This document shows, one piece after another, positions 9,016 to 19,430 of a stretch of 64,000 nucleotides of DNA. The notes beneath the pieces are model-generated. The model worked only from the letters and a program-made list of their open reading frames with translations, made no database searches and was not told the origin of the DNA. Numbering within the stretch: position 1 is the stretch's first letter; every line of letters starts with the position of its first letter. The stretch covers positions 5,200,501 through 5,264,500 of the forward strand of contig NZ_FNTF01000002.1 in the NCBI RefSeq assembly GCF_900105495.1, written 5' to 3'. The stretch is from Pseudomonas frederiksbergensis (GTDB taxonomy: Bacteria; Pseudomonadota; Gammaproteobacteria; Pseudomonadales; Pseudomonadaceae). Made by a program: the position numbers and the translations under genes.

Positions 9016-9699
9016 ATGGGCGCAAGCATTCTCACCGCGAAGAACCTCAGCAAAGTGGTTCCCAGCGCGGAAGGTGAACTGACTATCCTGCACGAACTGA
9101 GCCTGAAACTGAACAAGGGCGACAGTCTGGCCATCGTCGGCGCCTCAGGTTCGGGCAAATCCACCCTTTTGGGCCTGCTCGCCGGTCTCGATCTGCCGAG
9201 CAGCGGTGAAGTCACGCTCGCGGGTCAAGCCCTGAGCAATCTCGATGAAGACCAACGGGCGCGCATCCGCGCCGAGCACGTGGGTTTTGTCTTTCAATCA
9301 TTCCAGTTGCTGGACAGCCTCAACGCTCTCGAAAACGTGATGCTGCCGCTGGAACTCGATGGGCGCAAGGACGCCCGTGCGCGCGCCACCGAACTGCTGC
9401 AACGCGTCGGACTGGGCCAACGCCTGACCCATTCGCCCCGCCAGCTCTCCGGCGGGGAACAACAGCGCGTGGCGATTGCCCGAGCCTTTGCCGCCGAGCC
9501 AGATGTGCTGTTTGCCGACGAACCCACCGGCAACCTCGACAGCCATACCGGCGAGCGCATCAGCGATCTGCTGTTCGAGCTCAATCAGGAACGTGGCACA
9601 ACCCTGGTGCTGGTGACCCACGATGAACGCCTGGCACATCGCTGCCGACGCCTGATCCGCCTTGACGCCGGCCTGCTCGTCCCGCCCCTGGAGGTTTAA
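9016..9699 (+). CDS. ybbA: ABC transporter ATP-binding protein, YbbA/LolD type
   Basis: 227 residues with a complete ABC ATPase: Walker [10 protein letters not shown] at residues 42-50, Q-loop FVFQSFQL, signature [14 protein letters not shown], Walker [13 protein letters not shown] and switch His in VTHDE. It belongs to the MacB/LolD/YbbA group that pairs with FtsX-like permeases. Its stop overlaps the permease start by one base (TAATG). The ATG at 9016-9018 lies just 11 bp from the divergent tesA start, and its DNA also contains the tesA ribosome site on the other strand. The substrate is unknown; E. coli YbbAP is a putative lysophospholipid/hydrophobe exporter linked to TesA. Confidence 0.9.
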   Translation: MGASILTAKNLSKVVPSAEGELTILHELSLKLNKGDSLAIVGASGSGKSTLLGLLAGLDLPSSGEVTLAGQALSNLDEDQRARIRAEHVGFVFQSFQLLDSLNALENVMLPLELDGRKDARARATELLQRVGLGQRLTHSPRQLSGGEQQRVAIARAFAAEPDVLFADEPTGNLDSHTGERISDLLFELNQERGTTLVLVTHDERLAHRCRRLIRLDAGLLVPPLEV

Positions 9700-12203
9700 T
9701 GGCACGCCTGCCGCTGTTGCGCCTGTTCAGTCTTGCCATCCGCCAACTGCTGCGCGATGCCCGCGCCGGTGAGTTGCGCGTGTTGTTCTTTGCCTTGCTG
9801 GTGGCTGTGGCGGCGAGTACCGCCATCGGCTACTTCGGCGCCCGTCTGAACGGCGCCATGATGCTGCGTGCCACCGAGTTTCTCGGTGCCGACTTGCTGC
9901 TTGAAGGCAGCTCTCCCGCACGACCCGAACAGATAAAAAGCGGCACGGAGCTGGGCCTCGAACACGCTCAAGTGGTGGAATTTTCCAGCGTCATCGCCAC
10001 TGACAATGGTATTCAGCTGTCCAGCATCAAGGCGGCCGACGACGTCTATCCACTGCGCGGCGAACTGAAAAGCGCCCCAGAGCCCTTCGCCCCGGAAGAA
10101 CCCGGTGGCGGACCGAAACCCGGTGAGGCCTGGGTCGAAGCGCGACTGTTGACTGCGCTGGACCTGAAGATCGGAGACAGCATCGACGTCGGCATGCGCA
10201 CTCTCAAACTGGCGCGAGTGCTGACCTATGAGCCGGACCGCGCCGGTAATTTCTACAGCCTGACGCCACGAGTACTGATCAACCTCAACGACCTCGCCGC
10301 GACCGGCGTGGTGCAACCCGGCAGCCGGGTCAGTTACCGCGAACTCTGGCGCGGTAAAGCCGAGGCGCTGGAAACCTATCGTCAATTGATCAAACCCGGC
10401 CTGGCCGCCAACCAGCGTTTGCAGGATGCCCGCGATGGTAACCGACAGATCGGCGGCGCCTTGGGCAAGGCCGAGCGCTACTTGAACATGGCCAGCCTGG
10501 TGGCGGTTCTGCTGTCCGGTGTGGCGGTGGCGTTGTCGGCGACACGCTTCGCTACCCGCCGATTCGATGCCAGTGCATTGCTGCGTTGCCTGGGTTTGTC
10601 CCGACGGGAAACCATGGTGCTGTTCAGTTTGCAACTGACGGTACTAGGGCTACTCGCCAGTTTCTGCGGCGCCCTCATCGGCTGGTTCGCGCAGTTGGGA
10701 CTGTTCGCGCTGCTGCATGATTTATTACCGACCGACGTTCCACCGGGCGGTCTGTTTCCCGCTATTGCCGGGATTGGCACCGGATTGGTCGCGCTGGCAG
10801 GGTTTGCCTTGCCACCACTGGCGGCACTGGGTCGGGTTCCGCCATTGCGGGTGTTGCGTCGGGACATGTTGCCGATCCCTTCCAGCACCTGGATGGTGTA
10901 CGGCGCGGCATTGGGCGCTCTTGGGCTGATCATGTGGCGTCTGAGCCTGGATCTGCTGCTGACGTTCGCCCTGCTTGGTGGTGGCGTGATCGCAGCGCTG
11001 ATCCTTGGCGGCTTGTTGTTGCTGCTCCTGAAGAGTCTGCGCCGCATGCTGGCGCGCGCCTCTTTGCCGTGGCGCCTCGGGCTGGGCCAATTGCTGCGTC
11101 ATCCACTGGCGGCCGCGGGGCAATCCCTGGCCTTCGGCTTGATTCTGCTGTCGATGGCGTTGATTGCATTGCTGCGTGGCGAGTTGCTGGACACCTGGCA
11201 GAACCAGCTACCGAAAAACGCGCCCAATTATTTCGCGCTGAACATCCTGCCGGCGGACAAACAGGCGTTTACCGATCGCCTGATCGAACTGTCGGCACAA
11301 TCGGCGCCGCTCTATCCGGTGGTACCTGGACGGCTGATCAGCGTCAACGGTGAGCCGGTTCAGGAAATCGTCAGCAAGGACTCGGCCGGCGACCGAGCGA
11401 TCCAGCGCGACCTGAGCCTGACATGGGCAGCGGATTTGCCGACGGGCAACAAACTCACTGCGGGTAACTGGTGGGCCGAACAGACCCCGGACGACATTCC
11501 CGGCGTATCGGTGGAAGGCAAAGTCGCCGAAAGCCTGAAGCTCAAGCTCGGCGATCACATGGTGTTTACCGTGGGTGGCGTCAATCGCGAAGCAAAGGTC
11601 ACCAGCCTGCGGGAGGTCAACTGGGACAACTTCCAGCCTAACTTCTTCATGATCTTCCAGCCCGGCACACTGAAGGATCTGCCGGCGACCTACCTGACCA
11701 GTTTCTATCTGGCGGCCGGTCATGATCAGCAGATCGTGGATCTGTCCCGGGCGTTTCCCGCGGTAACCATCTTGCAAGTCGAAGCCTTGCTCGAACAGCT
11801 GCGCAGCATCCTCGCCCAAGTAACTCTGGCGGTGGAATACGTGCTGTTGTTCGTGTTGGCGGCAGGGATGGCGGTGTTGTTTTCAGGCTTGCAGGCGACG
11901 CTCGATGAACGCATTCGCCAAGGCGCCTTGTTGCGAGCGCTAGGGGCCGAGCGCCAACTGTTGGTCAAGGCCCGGCGGATTGAATTCGGTTTGCTTGGAG
12001 CGGTCAGCGGGTTGTTGGCAGCGCTGGGTTCGGAACTGGTAAGCATGGTGCTCTACCGCTACGCCTTCGACCTGCCGTGGCACCCCCATCCGTGGTTATT
12101 GGTGCTGCCACTGATCGGTGCGGTGCTGATCGGGGGAGCCGGTGTGTTTGGTACGCGCCGTGCGCTGAACGCCAGCCCCCTGACAGTCTTGCGCGAGGGT
12201 TGA
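9699..12203 (+). CDS. ybbP: FtsX-like ABC permease, YbbP type
   Basis: An 834-residue inner-membrane protein in the ten-helix YbbP class: N-terminal helix ([20 protein letters not shown]), a periplasmic domain, two FtsX blocks (about residues 260-410 and 700-830) and a central helical bundle (about 410-500). The C-terminal motif [23 protein letters not shown] is the usual coupling-helix region, ending [18 protein letters not shown]. It forms an ABC exporter-like or mechanotransmission complex with YbbA. It is co-transcribed with ybbA by overlap; greB follows 34 bp after its stop. Confidence 0.9.
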   Translation: MARLPLLRLFSLAIRQLLRDARAGELRVLFFALLVAVAASTAIGYFGARLNGAMMLRATEFLGADLLLEGSSPARPEQIKSGTELGLEHAQVVEFSSVIATDNGIQLSSIKAADDVYPLRGELKSAPEPFAPEEPGGGPKPGEAWVEARLLTALDLKIGDSIDVGMRTLKLARVLTYEPDRAGNFYSLTPRVLINLNDLAATGVVQPGSRVSYRELWRGKAEALETYRQLIKPGLAANQRLQDARDGNRQIGGALGKAERYLNMASLVAVLLSGVAVALSATRFATRRFDASALLRCLGLSRRETMVLFSLQLTVLGLLASFCGALIGWFAQLGLFALLHDLLPTDVPPGGLFPAIAGIGTGLVALAGFALPPLAALGRVPPLRVLRRDMLPIPSSTWMVYGAALGALGLIMWRLSLDLLLTFALLGGGVIAALILGGLLLLLLKSLRRMLARASLPWRLGLGQLLRHPLAAAGQSLAFGLILLSMALIALLRGELLDTWQNQLPKNAPNYFALNILPADKQAFTDRLIELSAQSAPLYPVVPGRLISVNGEPVQEIVSKDSAGDRAIQRDLSLTWAADLPTGNKLTAGNWWAEQTPDDIPGVSVEGKVAESLKLKLGDHMVFTVGGVNREAKVTSLREVNWDNFQPNFFMIFQPGTLKDLPATYLTSFYLAAGHDQQIVDLSRAFPAVTILQVEALLEQLRSILAQVTLAVEYVLLFVLAAGMAVLFSGLQATLDERIRQGALLRALGAERQLLVKARRIEFGLLGAVSGLLAALGSELVSMVLYRYAFDLPWHPHPWLLVLPLIGAVLIGGAGVFGTRRALNASPLTVLREG

Positions 12204-12237
12204 TAGACTCAAGCTCTCTCTATCACAAGAAGTTGCC

Positions 12238-12735
12238 ATGAGCCGTTATCGCCCTCCCCGCCCCGCTGGCACCGCGCTGATCACCCCCGAAGGTGAAGCG
12301 CGGATGCGGGCCGAGTTTCATGAGCTCTGGCATGTTCGGCGGCCGCAGGTGACACAGTCAGTCAGCGAGGCCGCGGCACAGGGCGATCGCTCGGAAAACG
12401 CCGAATACACCTACGGCAAAAAGATGCTGCGCGAGATCGACAGTCGAGTGCGCTTTCTCACCAAACGGCTGGAAGCGCTCAAAGTCGTCAGCGAAAAACC
12501 GAGCGATCCGAACAAGGTTTATTTTGGCGCCTGGGTCACAATCGAAGACGAGGACGGCAAAGAGTCGCGCTACCGTATCGTCGGGCCGGATGAACTGGAT
12601 TTGAAACTGGGCCTGATCAGCATCGATTCGCCGCTGGCCCGCGCCCTGATCGGCAAGGCGCTGGACGCCGAGGTTCGGGTTCAGACACCGACCGGTGAAC
12701 AGTGCGTCTATATCGTGGCTATCGATTATCTTTGA
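12238..12735 (+). CDS. greB: Transcription elongation factor GreB
   Basis: 165 residues: N-terminal coiled coil with the catalytic-tip region [19 protein letters not shown] (acidic Asp/Glu pair at the tip) and a C-terminal FKBP-like domain ([29 protein letters not shown]). It stimulates RNA polymerase cleavage of backtracked transcripts. The GreB rather than GreA assignment rests on the basic N-terminal extension [21 protein letters not shown] and the total length. It may be read through from ybbP. Confidence 0.93.
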   Translation: MSRYRPPRPAGTALITPEGEARMRAEFHELWHVRRPQVTQSVSEAAAQGDRSENAEYTYGKKMLREIDSRVRFLTKRLEALKVVSEKPSDPNKVYFGAWVTIEDEDGKESRYRIVGPDELDLKLGLISIDSPLARALIGKALDAEVRVQTPTGEQCVYIVAIDYL

Positions 12736-12753
12736 GCCGCAGCACTCTGAACC

Positions 12754-13062
12754 TCAACGGCGGGTAATCAGCCCCTGTCGGGCAACGCGAGTCAGTTGCT
12801 TGATCACTTCGGGTGCGCCCTCGAGGCTGGGCGATTGAATCACCGCCAGATCGAAACTGTCGCTGGCAAATCGAGCCAGCGATTCACCCTCTTCGACAAA
12901 CTGGATCAGGAAGGCCGCAGGCCCACCGGTGCGACGCGGCCAGCCATCGAGATAACGCAAGAGTGTCGGCTGATGTTTGCCGCCAAGCAGGATTTTTGGA
13001 TTGCGCTGGGTGAGGTGTGCCGTGATCGGCGCGGGGCGTATAACAGGGCTTAGTGCATTCAT
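12754..13062 (-). CDS. Conserved hypothetical protein
   Basis: 102 residues from MNALSPVIRPAPITAHLTQ, with alternating strand/helix character (PTLLRYLDGWPRRTGGPAAFLIQFVEE, then SFDLAVIQSPSLEGAPEVIKQLTRVARQGLITRR). The tail resembles the end of a methyltransferase-like Rossmann unit, but no SAM motif is present. It is convergent with greB, the two stops being 18 bp apart. No function is assigned; it may be Pseudomonas-restricted. Confidence 0.6.
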   Translation of the reverse strand: MNALSPVIRPAPITAHLTQRNPKILLGGKHQPTLLRYLDGWPRRTGGPAAFLIQFVEEGESLARFASDSFDLAVIQSPSLEGAPEVIKQLTRVARQGLITRR

Positions 13063-13265
13063 TGTGTCGTGTCTCTGCCTCAAAAGTCTGCATGGCAGGT
13101 GAGAGGCAACACCGAACCAGCGCTTTAGCGGTATTTCGAAGCCTGTTTCAAGCTTCTATCGGCAACTGAATGAGTCACCTGGCGCCCCGCAAGTAGCTGT
13201 TTAAATCGGCGCATGGGCAGCATCCTAGAGAAGCTGACCGGACAGTGTCAAGAATGACGAGCAAC

Positions 13266-13294
13266 AAAAAGGCCCGCGCAATGCGGGCCTTTTC
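13266..13294. terminator. Bidirectional terminator between hypothetical gene and DoxX gene
   Basis: AAAGGCCCGC / GCGGGCCTTTT hairpin with A run on the left and T run on the right, 16 bp after the DoxX-gene stop on the minus strand. Confidence 0.85.
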
Positions 13295-13309
13295 ATTGAG
13301 CCAGAGCGG

Positions 13310-13744
13310 TCAGCCGGCGATAGCGCGGTCAGCCGAGAGCTTGCCGGCGCCTTCGATCAGCACCGCGATGCTGCCGCCGAGTAGCGCCAGGGCAAATTCA
13401 TAACCGTTGTTGGCCATGAACAGACCGTTAGGAAGGTGCACCGAGAAGATTGCCACCAGCGAGAGAAAGGTCAGGCCGAAGGCCGCTGGGCGAACCAGCA
13501 AGCCAATGATCAATGCCAGGCCGGCGAAGAACTCGGTACCACCGGCCAGCGTCGCCATCAGATAGCCCGGCGCCAGGCCGATGCTTTCCATGTATTGCGC
13601 GGTGCCCGCGAGACCGTAACCACCGAACGCCCCAAAGAGTTTCTGCGAGCCGTGGGCAGCGAAGATGATGCCGACGAAAATCCGCAAGACAGTCAGGCCG
13701 TAGCCGGCGCGGGTAAACATTACCTTGTTGATCAGTGTGCTCAT
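13310..13744 (-). CDS. DoxX-family membrane protein
   Basis: 144 residues with four predicted membrane helices and the DoxX signature region LRIFVGIIFAAHGSQKLFGAFGGYG (residues ~20-44), then GGTEFFAGLALIIGL. DoxX/DoxD proteins are inner-membrane proteins related to quinone reductases; their bacterial role is often linked to oxidative or thiol stress but is not settled. It is a single-gene unit with a terminator just after it. Confidence 0.85.
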   Translation of the reverse strand: MSTLINKVMFTRAGYGLTVLRIFVGIIFAAHGSQKLFGAFGGYGLAGTAQYMESIGLAPGYLMATLAGGTEFFAGLALIIGLLVRPAAFGLTFLSLVAIFSVHLPNGLFMANNGYEFALALLGGSIAVLIEGAGKLSADRAIAG

Positions 13745-13847
13745 GCTGTGTCATCCGTTGTCAGTGTGTGTTGGTTGGCCGCTATATTAATCAGTAAATC
13801 ACATGTTAAAAGCGCAATTAATCCGCCATAACAATCAGTTTATTCGA

Positions 13848-15269
13848 TTATTTGCGTGAGGCAACTTTCTGCCCCTGGGGCTCCAACGACTCCCGCTCCC
13901 GATCGAACGCCAGGTAATACTTGTTCACGCTATTAACATAGCTGACGGCGCCCATTCCCACCTGTTCCATGGCGATGCGTTCAACCTGGAAGAACCACTG
14001 ATTGGGATTCAAACCACGCCGACGAGCCTCGGCACGCATGCCCTGAACCCGTTCCGGCCCCATGTTGTAGGCCGCGAGCACGAACGCCATGCGCTCGCGC
14101 TCGTTGAGTTTGGGGCTGGCAAAGAACTTGCGACGAATCATCGCCAGGTACTTCGCACCGGCCTGCACATTGGCATCGAGATTCTGAATGTTGTCGACCC
14201 CCACCCGTTGGGCGGCGGACGGGGTGATCTGCATCAGGCCGGTAGGGCCGCTGCCGCTGCGGGCATTGGGTTGCAGGGCCGATTCCTTGAACGCCAGGGC
14301 CGCCAGATTCAACCAATCCATGCCTTGGGCTTCGGCGTGTTTTTGCAGCACCGGTCGAAGCTTCTCGAGGCGCTGTCGATCAGCTTTGGCCAATGGATAG
14401 TGCACTTGATACAGACGTCGATAGATCCGCAGGAACGCGGCATCCTGATCCGATGGTTTTTTGTAACCGGTCAGGAAGCGATCAATGCTCGCGCGCAACA
14501 TTGAGGCGTCACGGCGCACGAACCAGAACTCTTCGCCCGGCTCACTGATGAGTACCTGCCGATCGAAGCGCAACTTGGGCAGGATCTTGCCCCAGCGTTC
14601 GGCAATGGGTTGCTCGACGATCGTCAGGTGAAAGATTCCCCCCTGAACCATCTCCAGTACATCCTCGACCGCCAGACTGGGATCGACCCACTCGATGGTC
14701 ACCGGTGGCAGTTTGAGCAACGCGAGCTTTTGATTGATCTGGCTGACCGCGTCCCCGGCGGCACTGCCGGTGGGCAACGCCAGGGTTTTGCTAGAGAGTT
14801 GTTCGAGACGGGTGTAACGTCGCTCGCCTTTGATCCCGACCAATATCAACGGGATGTTGCTGGCAATCGGTTCACTGGTGCTGACCGCGTGGCCTGGTTG
14901 CAGGTCCAGCAGCTCCCCCGGCGCGACCAGATCACCCTCGCCGCGCTGCAAAGCACCGATCAGTTGATCCTTGCCCTTGGGAATGATCTTGAGGGTAATT
15001 TCCTGACCGTCACGGGCGTGACCGTTGAGGTATTGCTCGAAGGCTCGCAAGCGGTGGTATTCAATACCGATGGCCTGGCCCTGGACTTCGCCGGAGCTGT
15101 TGCGGCTCTGGTTGACCAGCACCCGCAACACCCGACTGCTGCGAATTTCCGCCAAGTCGCGGACTTTCGCCGCAGGCACGGCTTGCAGCGGCCCGGCCAG
15201 ACGCGCAACTGCCGACATCGGCAGCAGCAACGAACAACACAGCAGTAGCAACACCGAGGGACGTGTCAT
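13848..15269 (-). CDS. Membrane-bound lytic transglycosylase, MltF-like
   Basis: 473 residues: signal peptide (VLLLLCCSLLLPMSAVARL), a periplasmic substrate-binding-protein-like domain (about 40-290; VLRVLVNQSRNSSG..., IPKGKDQLIGALQRGEGDLVAP) and a family-1 SLT domain (about 300-450) with catalytic Glu in LAALAFKESALQPNA, GPTGLMQITPSAAQRVG, and AYNMGPERVQ. MltF enzymes cleave peptidoglycan glycan strands to 1,6-anhydro products, and the N-terminal domain senses muropeptides. No lipobox Cys is seen after the signal peptide, so it is periplasmic or membrane-tethered. Length fits MltF. Confidence 0.88.
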   Translation of the reverse strand: MTRPSVLLLLCCSLLLPMSAVARLAGPLQAVPAAKVRDLAEIRSSRVLRVLVNQSRNSSGEVQGQAIGIEYHRLRAFEQYLNGHARDGQEITLKIIPKGKDQLIGALQRGEGDLVAPGELLDLQPGHAVSTSEPIASNIPLILVGIKGERRYTRLEQLSSKTLALPTGSAAGDAVSQINQKLALLKLPPVTIEWVDPSLAVEDVLEMVQGGIFHLTIVEQPIAERWGKILPKLRFDRQVLISEPGEEFWFVRRDASMLRASIDRFLTGYKKPSDQDAAFLRIYRRLYQVHYPLAKADRQRLEKLRPVLQKHAEAQGMDWLNLAALAFKESALQPNARSGSGPTGLMQITPSAAQRVGVDNIQNLDANVQAGAKYLAMIRRKFFASPKLNERERMAFVLAAYNMGPERVQGMRAEARRRGLNPNQWFFQVERIAMEQVGMGAVSYVNSVNKYYLAFDRERESLEPQGQKVASRK

Positions 15270-15504
15270 CCACTCTCCAGAAAGAATACTGGGCCGATTT
15301 CAAGAATTTTCATGAAATCGAACGACAGAAACAGAGCGCCGTGAGCGCTGGCAAAGTGCGAAAGACTGGCGCAGTGATGGCACCACGGCCACCCTGACCT
15401 GTCTCGCGGCATCAAGAGACAGCTTTAACTCATTGTAGTTCTTGGCTTTTCTTATAAATCTACAGCTCTGATATGCTTTCCGGCCTTTGGTCCGAGGTAG
15501 CACC

Positions 15505-16311
15505 ATGCAACTCATCGATATCGGCGTCAACCTGACCAACCCCAGTTTTGCCGACAAACACCAGGCTGTACTCGACCGCGCCTACGCGGCCGGGGTCTGC
15601 CAATTGGTGCTCACCGGCACCAGTGTCGAGGGCAGCGAGCAAGCGCTGGAACTGTGCCGGCAACTGGACGAAACGGCTCAACGGCTGTTCGCCACCGCCG
15701 GCATTCATCCCCACAGCGCCAGCGACTGGAACGCCGACAGCGCCCAGCGCCTGCGCAGTTTGCTCAAGGAGCCAAACGTTGTGGCGGTCGGTGAATGCGG
15801 GCTGGATTTCAATCGTGATTTCTCGCCGCGCCCGCAGCAGGAAAAAGTCCTGGAAAAGCACTTGGAGTTGGCGGTCGAGCTGCAACTGCCGGTGTTCCTC
15901 CACGAACGCGACGCCAGCCAGCGCTTGCTGGAAATCCTTCGCGATTATCGTGATCAGTTGCCGGCCGCCGTGGTGCACTGCTTCACGGGCGAAAAGAAAG
16001 CGTTGTTCAGTTATCTCGATCTGGATTTGCACATCGGGATCACCGGCTGGATCTGCGACGAGCGCCGGGGCACGCACCTGCATCCGTTAGTGAAAGAGAT
16101 CAAGCGGGGACGGTTGATGCTGGAGAGCGATGCACCGTATCTGTTGCCGCGCAGCCTGCGACCCAAGCCGAAAAATGGTCGCAACGAACCGGCGTATCTG
16201 ACCGAAGTGTTGCGGGAAGTGGCGTTGCATCGCGGGGAGAGCGAAGAAGAGCTGGCGGCTCACAGCACGGCGTGTGCGCGAGCATTCTACGGGTTGCCTG
16301 CTGTTGACTGA
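15505..16311 (+). CDS. tatD: TatD-family metal-dependent DNase
   Basis: 268 residues beginning [15 protein letters not shown], the TatD signature (usual HxH replaced as in E. coli TatD), then [27 protein letters not shown] with metal-binding Glu, [16 protein letters not shown] and [12 protein letters not shown]. These are cytoplasmic Mg-dependent 3'-5' exonucleases implicated in repair. The start follows GAGGT at a spacing of about 8. An 18-bp longer frame (15487) is less likely. It is divergent from the mltF-like gene. Confidence 0.88.
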   Translation: MQLIDIGVNLTNPSFADKHQAVLDRAYAAGVCQLVLTGTSVEGSEQALELCRQLDETAQRLFATAGIHPHSASDWNADSAQRLRSLLKEPNVVAVGECGLDFNRDFSPRPQQEKVLEKHLELAVELQLPVFLHERDASQRLLEILRDYRDQLPAAVVHCFTGEKKALFSYLDLDLHIGITGWICDERRGTHLHPLVKEIKRGRLMLESDAPYLLPRSLRPKPKNGRNEPAYLTEVLREVALHRGESEEELAAHSTACARAFYGLPAVD

Positions 16312-16325
16312 TGCAGCCTCAACGC

Positions 16326-16353
16326 TATCGCGAGCCTGATCAGGCCCGCGATA
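16326..16353. repeat. 28-bp palindrome between convergent genes
   Basis: TATCGCG-A-GCCTGATCAGGC-C-CGCGATA: near-perfect dyad in the 61-bp space between tatD and the acyl-CoA dehydrogenase gene. It shares the TCGCGA core of local REPs and may act as a terminator for both transcripts. Confidence 0.6.
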
Positions 16354-16372
16354 CAAGCGTCGCGGTCTTGTC

Positions 16373-17602
16373 TTAGTGACTGCTACGCAACATTTCTTTA
16401 GGCACGTACTTGCCGATCTCGAACTTGCCGATCGCCGCGCGGTGCACTTCGTCCGGGCCGTCGGCCAGGCGCAGGGTGCGTTGCATCGCATACATGTAGG
16501 CCAGCGGGAAATCGTTGGACACCCCTGCCCCACCATGGATCTGGATCGCCCGGTCGATCACCCGCAAGGCCACGTTCGGTGCGACAACCTTGATCTGAGC
16601 GATTTCGCTTTTCGCAACCTTATTGCCGACGGTGTCCATCATGTACGCCGCTTTTAATGTCAGCAGACGTGCCATGTCGATTTCCATCCGCGAGTCGGCG
16701 ATTTTGTCGATGTTGCCGCCCAGACGTGCCAAAGGTTTACCGAACGCAGTACGGGTTACCGCCCGTTTGCACATAAGTTCCAATGCACGTTCGGCCATGC
16801 CGATTGAACGCATGCAGTGGTGAATCCGTCCCGGGCCAAGGCGACCCTGAGCAATTTCGAAGCCGCGTCCTTCGCCCAACAGGACATTTTCGTACGGCAC
16901 ACGGACGTTTTCGAACAGCACTTCGGCGTGGCCGTGAGGTGCGTCGTCGTAACCGAACACGGGCAGCGGACGAACGATCTTCACGCCCGGGGCATCCACC
17001 GGCACCAGAATCATCGAGTGCTGCGCATGACGCGGCGCGTCAGGATCGCTCAGGCCCATGAAGATCAGAATCTTGCAGCGTGGATCGCAGGCACCTGAAG
17101 TCCACCATTTCTTGCCGTTGATCACCCACTCGTCGCCATCACGCACGGCGCGGGCGGCCATGTTGGTGGCATCGGACGAGGCCACATCCGGTTCAGTCAT
17201 AGCGAACGCCGAGCGGATCTCGCCACGCAGCAAAGGTTCGAGCCAGCGCTGCTTCTGCTCTTCGTTGGCATAACGCACCAGCACTTCCATGTTGCCGGTG
17301 TCTGGCGCGGAGCAGTTGAACGGCTCGGGGCCCAGCAGCGAACGGCCCATGATTTCGGCCAGCGGCGCGTACTCAAGGTTGGTCAGGCCGGCGCCGAGTT
17401 CGGACTCAGGCAGAAACAAATTCCACAAACCTTCAGCCTTGGCCTTGAGTTTGAGCTCCTCCATGATTGCCGTCGGCTGCCAGCGATCGCCCTCGGCGAC
17501 CTGGCGCTCGAACACCGCTTCAGCGGGATAAACGTAGGTATCCATGAACGCGGTCACGCGCTCACGCAGTTCTTGCACCTTGGGCGAATAAGCGAAATCC
17601 AT
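16373..17602 (-). CDS. Acyl-CoA dehydrogenase (ACAD10/11-like)
   Basis: 409 residues with FAD-binding acyl-CoA dehydrogenase blocks: [16 protein letters not shown], the [13 protein letters not shown] segment, [23 protein letters not shown], and a C-terminal [22 protein letters not shown] motif followed by [18 protein letters not shown]. This is the ACAD10/ACAD11-like class found in Pseudomonas fatty-acid catabolism. The exact chain length is unknown. It is divergent from a LysR regulator 165 bp away that may control it. Confidence 0.9.
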   Translation of the reverse strand: MDFAYSPKVQELRERVTAFMDTYVYPAEAVFERQVAEGDRWQPTAIMEELKLKAKAEGLWNLFLPESELGAGLTNLEYAPLAEIMGRSLLGPEPFNCSAPDTGNMEVLVRYANEEQKQRWLEPLLRGEIRSAFAMTEPDVASSDATNMAARAVRDGDEWVINGKKWWTSGACDPRCKILIFMGLSDPDAPRHAQHSMILVPVDAPGVKIVRPLPVFGYDDAPHGHAEVLFENVRVPYENVLLGEGRGFEIAQGRLGPGRIHHCMRSIGMAERALELMCKRAVTRTAFGKPLARLGGNIDKIADSRMEIDMARLLTLKAAYMMDTVGNKVAKSEIAQIKVVAPNVALRVIDRAIQIHGGAGVSNDFPLAYMYAMQRTLRLADGPDEVHRAAIGKFEIGKYVPKEMLRSSH

Positions 17603-17767
17603 GGGCAGCTCTACCTTTTGACTGAGGGTTTTGATGAGTTGTTCAGGTCATGCAATCGATGCTAGAACAGCTACGAAAATTTACCTAGCCTATTCTCGGC
17701 GTGTATTAACATTCATCACCGATATATGATCGGCTGATCGAGAGCCCAACAATAAGAGTGCAGCGCA

Positions 17768-18697
17768 ATGAATCTGAGCAAGGTCGACCTCAACCTTTTC
17801 ATCGTCTTCGACGCGATCTACACCGAAGCCAACCTCACCCGCGCCGGGCAGATTGTCGGCATTACTCAACCGGCGGTCTCGAACGCCCTGGCCCGTCTGC
17901 GCGAGACCTTCAATGACCCGTTGTTCGTGCGCACCGCTCAGGGCATGGTCCCGACGCCCATGGCGCAGAACATTATCGGGCCGGTGCGCAACGCCCTCTC
18001 CCTGCTGCGGGTGTCGGTGCAGGAAAGCCGTATTTTCAACCCGTTGCAGGCGGTCAAGACCTACCGCATCAGCATGACCGACCTCACTGAAGCGGTAATC
18101 CTGCCGCCGCTGTTCCAGCGCCTGCGTCGCCTGGCACCGACGGTGATCATCGAAAGCTTCCTGTCCAAGCGCCGCGAGACCACCAAGGAACTGGCGGCCG
18201 GGCGACTTGATTTCGCGGTCGACGCGCCGCTCAATACAGACCCGCAAGTGCGCCACGTCAAGTTGATGGAAGACCGTTACGTGTGCGCCATGCGCAAGGG
18301 CCATCCGCTGGCAGGCAAAGAAAAGTTCACCCTCGACGATTACCTGTCGCTGACCCATATCCATATCTCCAGCCGCCGCAGCGGTCTGGGCCATGTCGAC
18401 CTGGCCTTGGGCAAAATGGGCATCCAGCGCAAGATCGCCCTGCGATCCCAGCATTACTTGATGGCATCCCAGGTGTTGCAGCAGACCGACATGGTGATGA
18501 CCGTCCCGGAACGCTTTGCCCGTCGCCATGATTTGTACTCGGTGAACCTGCCGGTCAACGATGTGCCGCCGGTAGAAACCCACCTCTATTGGCACGAAAG
18601 CACCGACCAGGACCCGGCCAACCGCTGGATGCGCGAGCAGATGATCGAGTTGTGCCAGCAGGTGACGGCACATGAGAAGAAGCTCGATAAGGTGTAG
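17768..18697 (+). CDS. LysR-family regulator (NodD/LeuO-like)
   Basis: 309 residues: N-terminal winged helix MNLSKVDLNLFIVFDAIYTEANLTRAG..GITQPAVSNALARLRETF typical of the NodD/LeuO-like subgroup, then an effector domain. Because it is transcribed away from the acyl-CoA dehydrogenase gene across a shared 165-bp spacer, it probably regulates that gene and itself (inference). The ligand is unknown. Confidence 0.87.
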   Translation: MNLSKVDLNLFIVFDAIYTEANLTRAGQIVGITQPAVSNALARLRETFNDPLFVRTAQGMVPTPMAQNIIGPVRNALSLLRVSVQESRIFNPLQAVKTYRISMTDLTEAVILPPLFQRLRRLAPTVIIESFLSKRRETTKELAAGRLDFAVDAPLNTDPQVRHVKLMEDRYVCAMRKGHPLAGKEKFTLDDYLSLTHIHISSRRSGLGHVDLALGKMGIQRKIALRSQHYLMASQVLQQTDMVMTVPERFARRHDLYSVNLPVNDVPPVETHLYWHESTDQDPANRWMREQMIELCQQVTAHEKKLDKV

Positions 18698-18713
18698 GAC
18701 TTTGGACCGAGGT

Positions 18714-18806
18714 GCTCCCATCGCGAGCAGGCTCACTCCCACATTTACCCGGTTCTTTCAGAAAGAATACGGTCGAATGTAGGAGCGAGCCTGCTCACGA
18801 TGGGGC
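18714..18806. repeat. Inverted pair of REP elements
   Basis: Left arm CATCGCGAGCAGGCTCACTCCCACA, right arm TGTAGGAGCGAGCCTGCTCACGATG, separated by about 35 bp; directly after the LysR gene. Confidence 0.85.
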
Positions 18807-18834
18807 CGGCACTGACAGCAAAAACCCACGCCCC

Positions 18835-18864
18835 TTGACGTAAACGTCAACCTGCCATTAGCTT
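18835..18864 (+). promoter_or_regulatory. Predicted LiuR operator/promoter upstream of liuR
   Basis: TTGACGTAAACGTCAA (18835-18850): arms TTGACGT/ACGTCAA around AA. The TTGACG half doubles as a -35, with TAGCTT (18859-18864) 18 bp later; a long spacer around a palindrome is the usual MerR-type layout, suggesting autoregulation. Confidence 0.75.
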
Positions 18865-18892
18865 AGCGCCATGACCTTTTTCGAGCGCTTCC

Positions 18893-19294
18893 ATGAGCAG
18901 CCAGACCTATAGCATTTCCGACCTCGCCCGCGAGCTCGACATCACCACCCGGGCCATTCGCTTTTATGAAGAGCAAGGCCTGCTCAGCCCCGAGCGGCGC
19001 GGTCAGGAGCGTATCTACTCGCCCCGTGACAAGGTCAGCCTGAAGCTGATCCTGCGGGGCAAGCGCATTGGTTTCTCCCTGGCCGAATGCCGCGAGCTGA
19101 TCGAACTCTATGACCCCACCGGTGGCAATCAGAAACAGCTGCAAACCATGCTGACCAAAATCGCTGAACGCCGCGAACAGCTGGAGCAGCAGATGCTCGA
19201 CATCGAACAGATGAAGCTGGAGCTGGACACCGCGCAGGAGCGTTGCACCCAGGCGCTGGAACAGACCATCAAAAACCAGGAACTCATCCAATAA
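18893..19294 (+). CDS. liuR: MerR-family regulator LiuR
   Basis: 133 residues with the MerR helix-turn-helix and wing (YSISDLARELDITTRAIRFYEEQGL, ERIYSPRDKVSLKLILRGKRIGFSL) and a C-terminal coiled coil (AERREQLEQQMLDIEQMKLE). No metal-binding cysteine set is present apart from one each in the CRELIEL and ERCTQAL stretches, which fits an acyl-CoA-responsive MerR. LiuR controls leucine and isovalerate degradation genes. The palindromes before this gene and before liuA support the assignment, as does its neighbour liuE. Confidence 0.88.
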   Translation: MSSQTYSISDLARELDITTRAIRFYEEQGLLSPERRGQERIYSPRDKVSLKLILRGKRIGFSLAECRELIELYDPTGGNQKQLQTMLTKIAERREQLEQQMLDIEQMKLELDTAQERCTQALEQTIKNQELIQ

Positions 19295-19305
19295 CCAAAC
19301 GTAAT

Positions 19306-19406
19306 GATCGTTCCCACGCTCCGCGTGGGAATGCAGCCCGTGACGCTCAGCGTCACACATCCAGAGCGTCCATTGCGGCATTCCCACGCAGAGCGTGGGA
19401 ACGATC
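19306..19406. repeat. ~105-bp triple-hairpin repeat, copy 1
   Basis: GATCGTTCCCACGCTCCGCG...CGCAGAGCGTGGGAACGATC: outer inverted ends, an inner GTGACGCTCAGCGTCAC hairpin and GGAATGC/GCATTCC. It lies between liuR and liuE. Three relatives are at 36339, 52053 and 57999. Confidence 0.9.
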
Positions 19407-19430
19407 CCTAACTGAACAGGTGAATTGCTT

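Noticed and set aside
17690..18742. 350-codon frame antisense to the LysR gene
   Set aside because: No recognisable motif; fully explained by the sense LysR gene.
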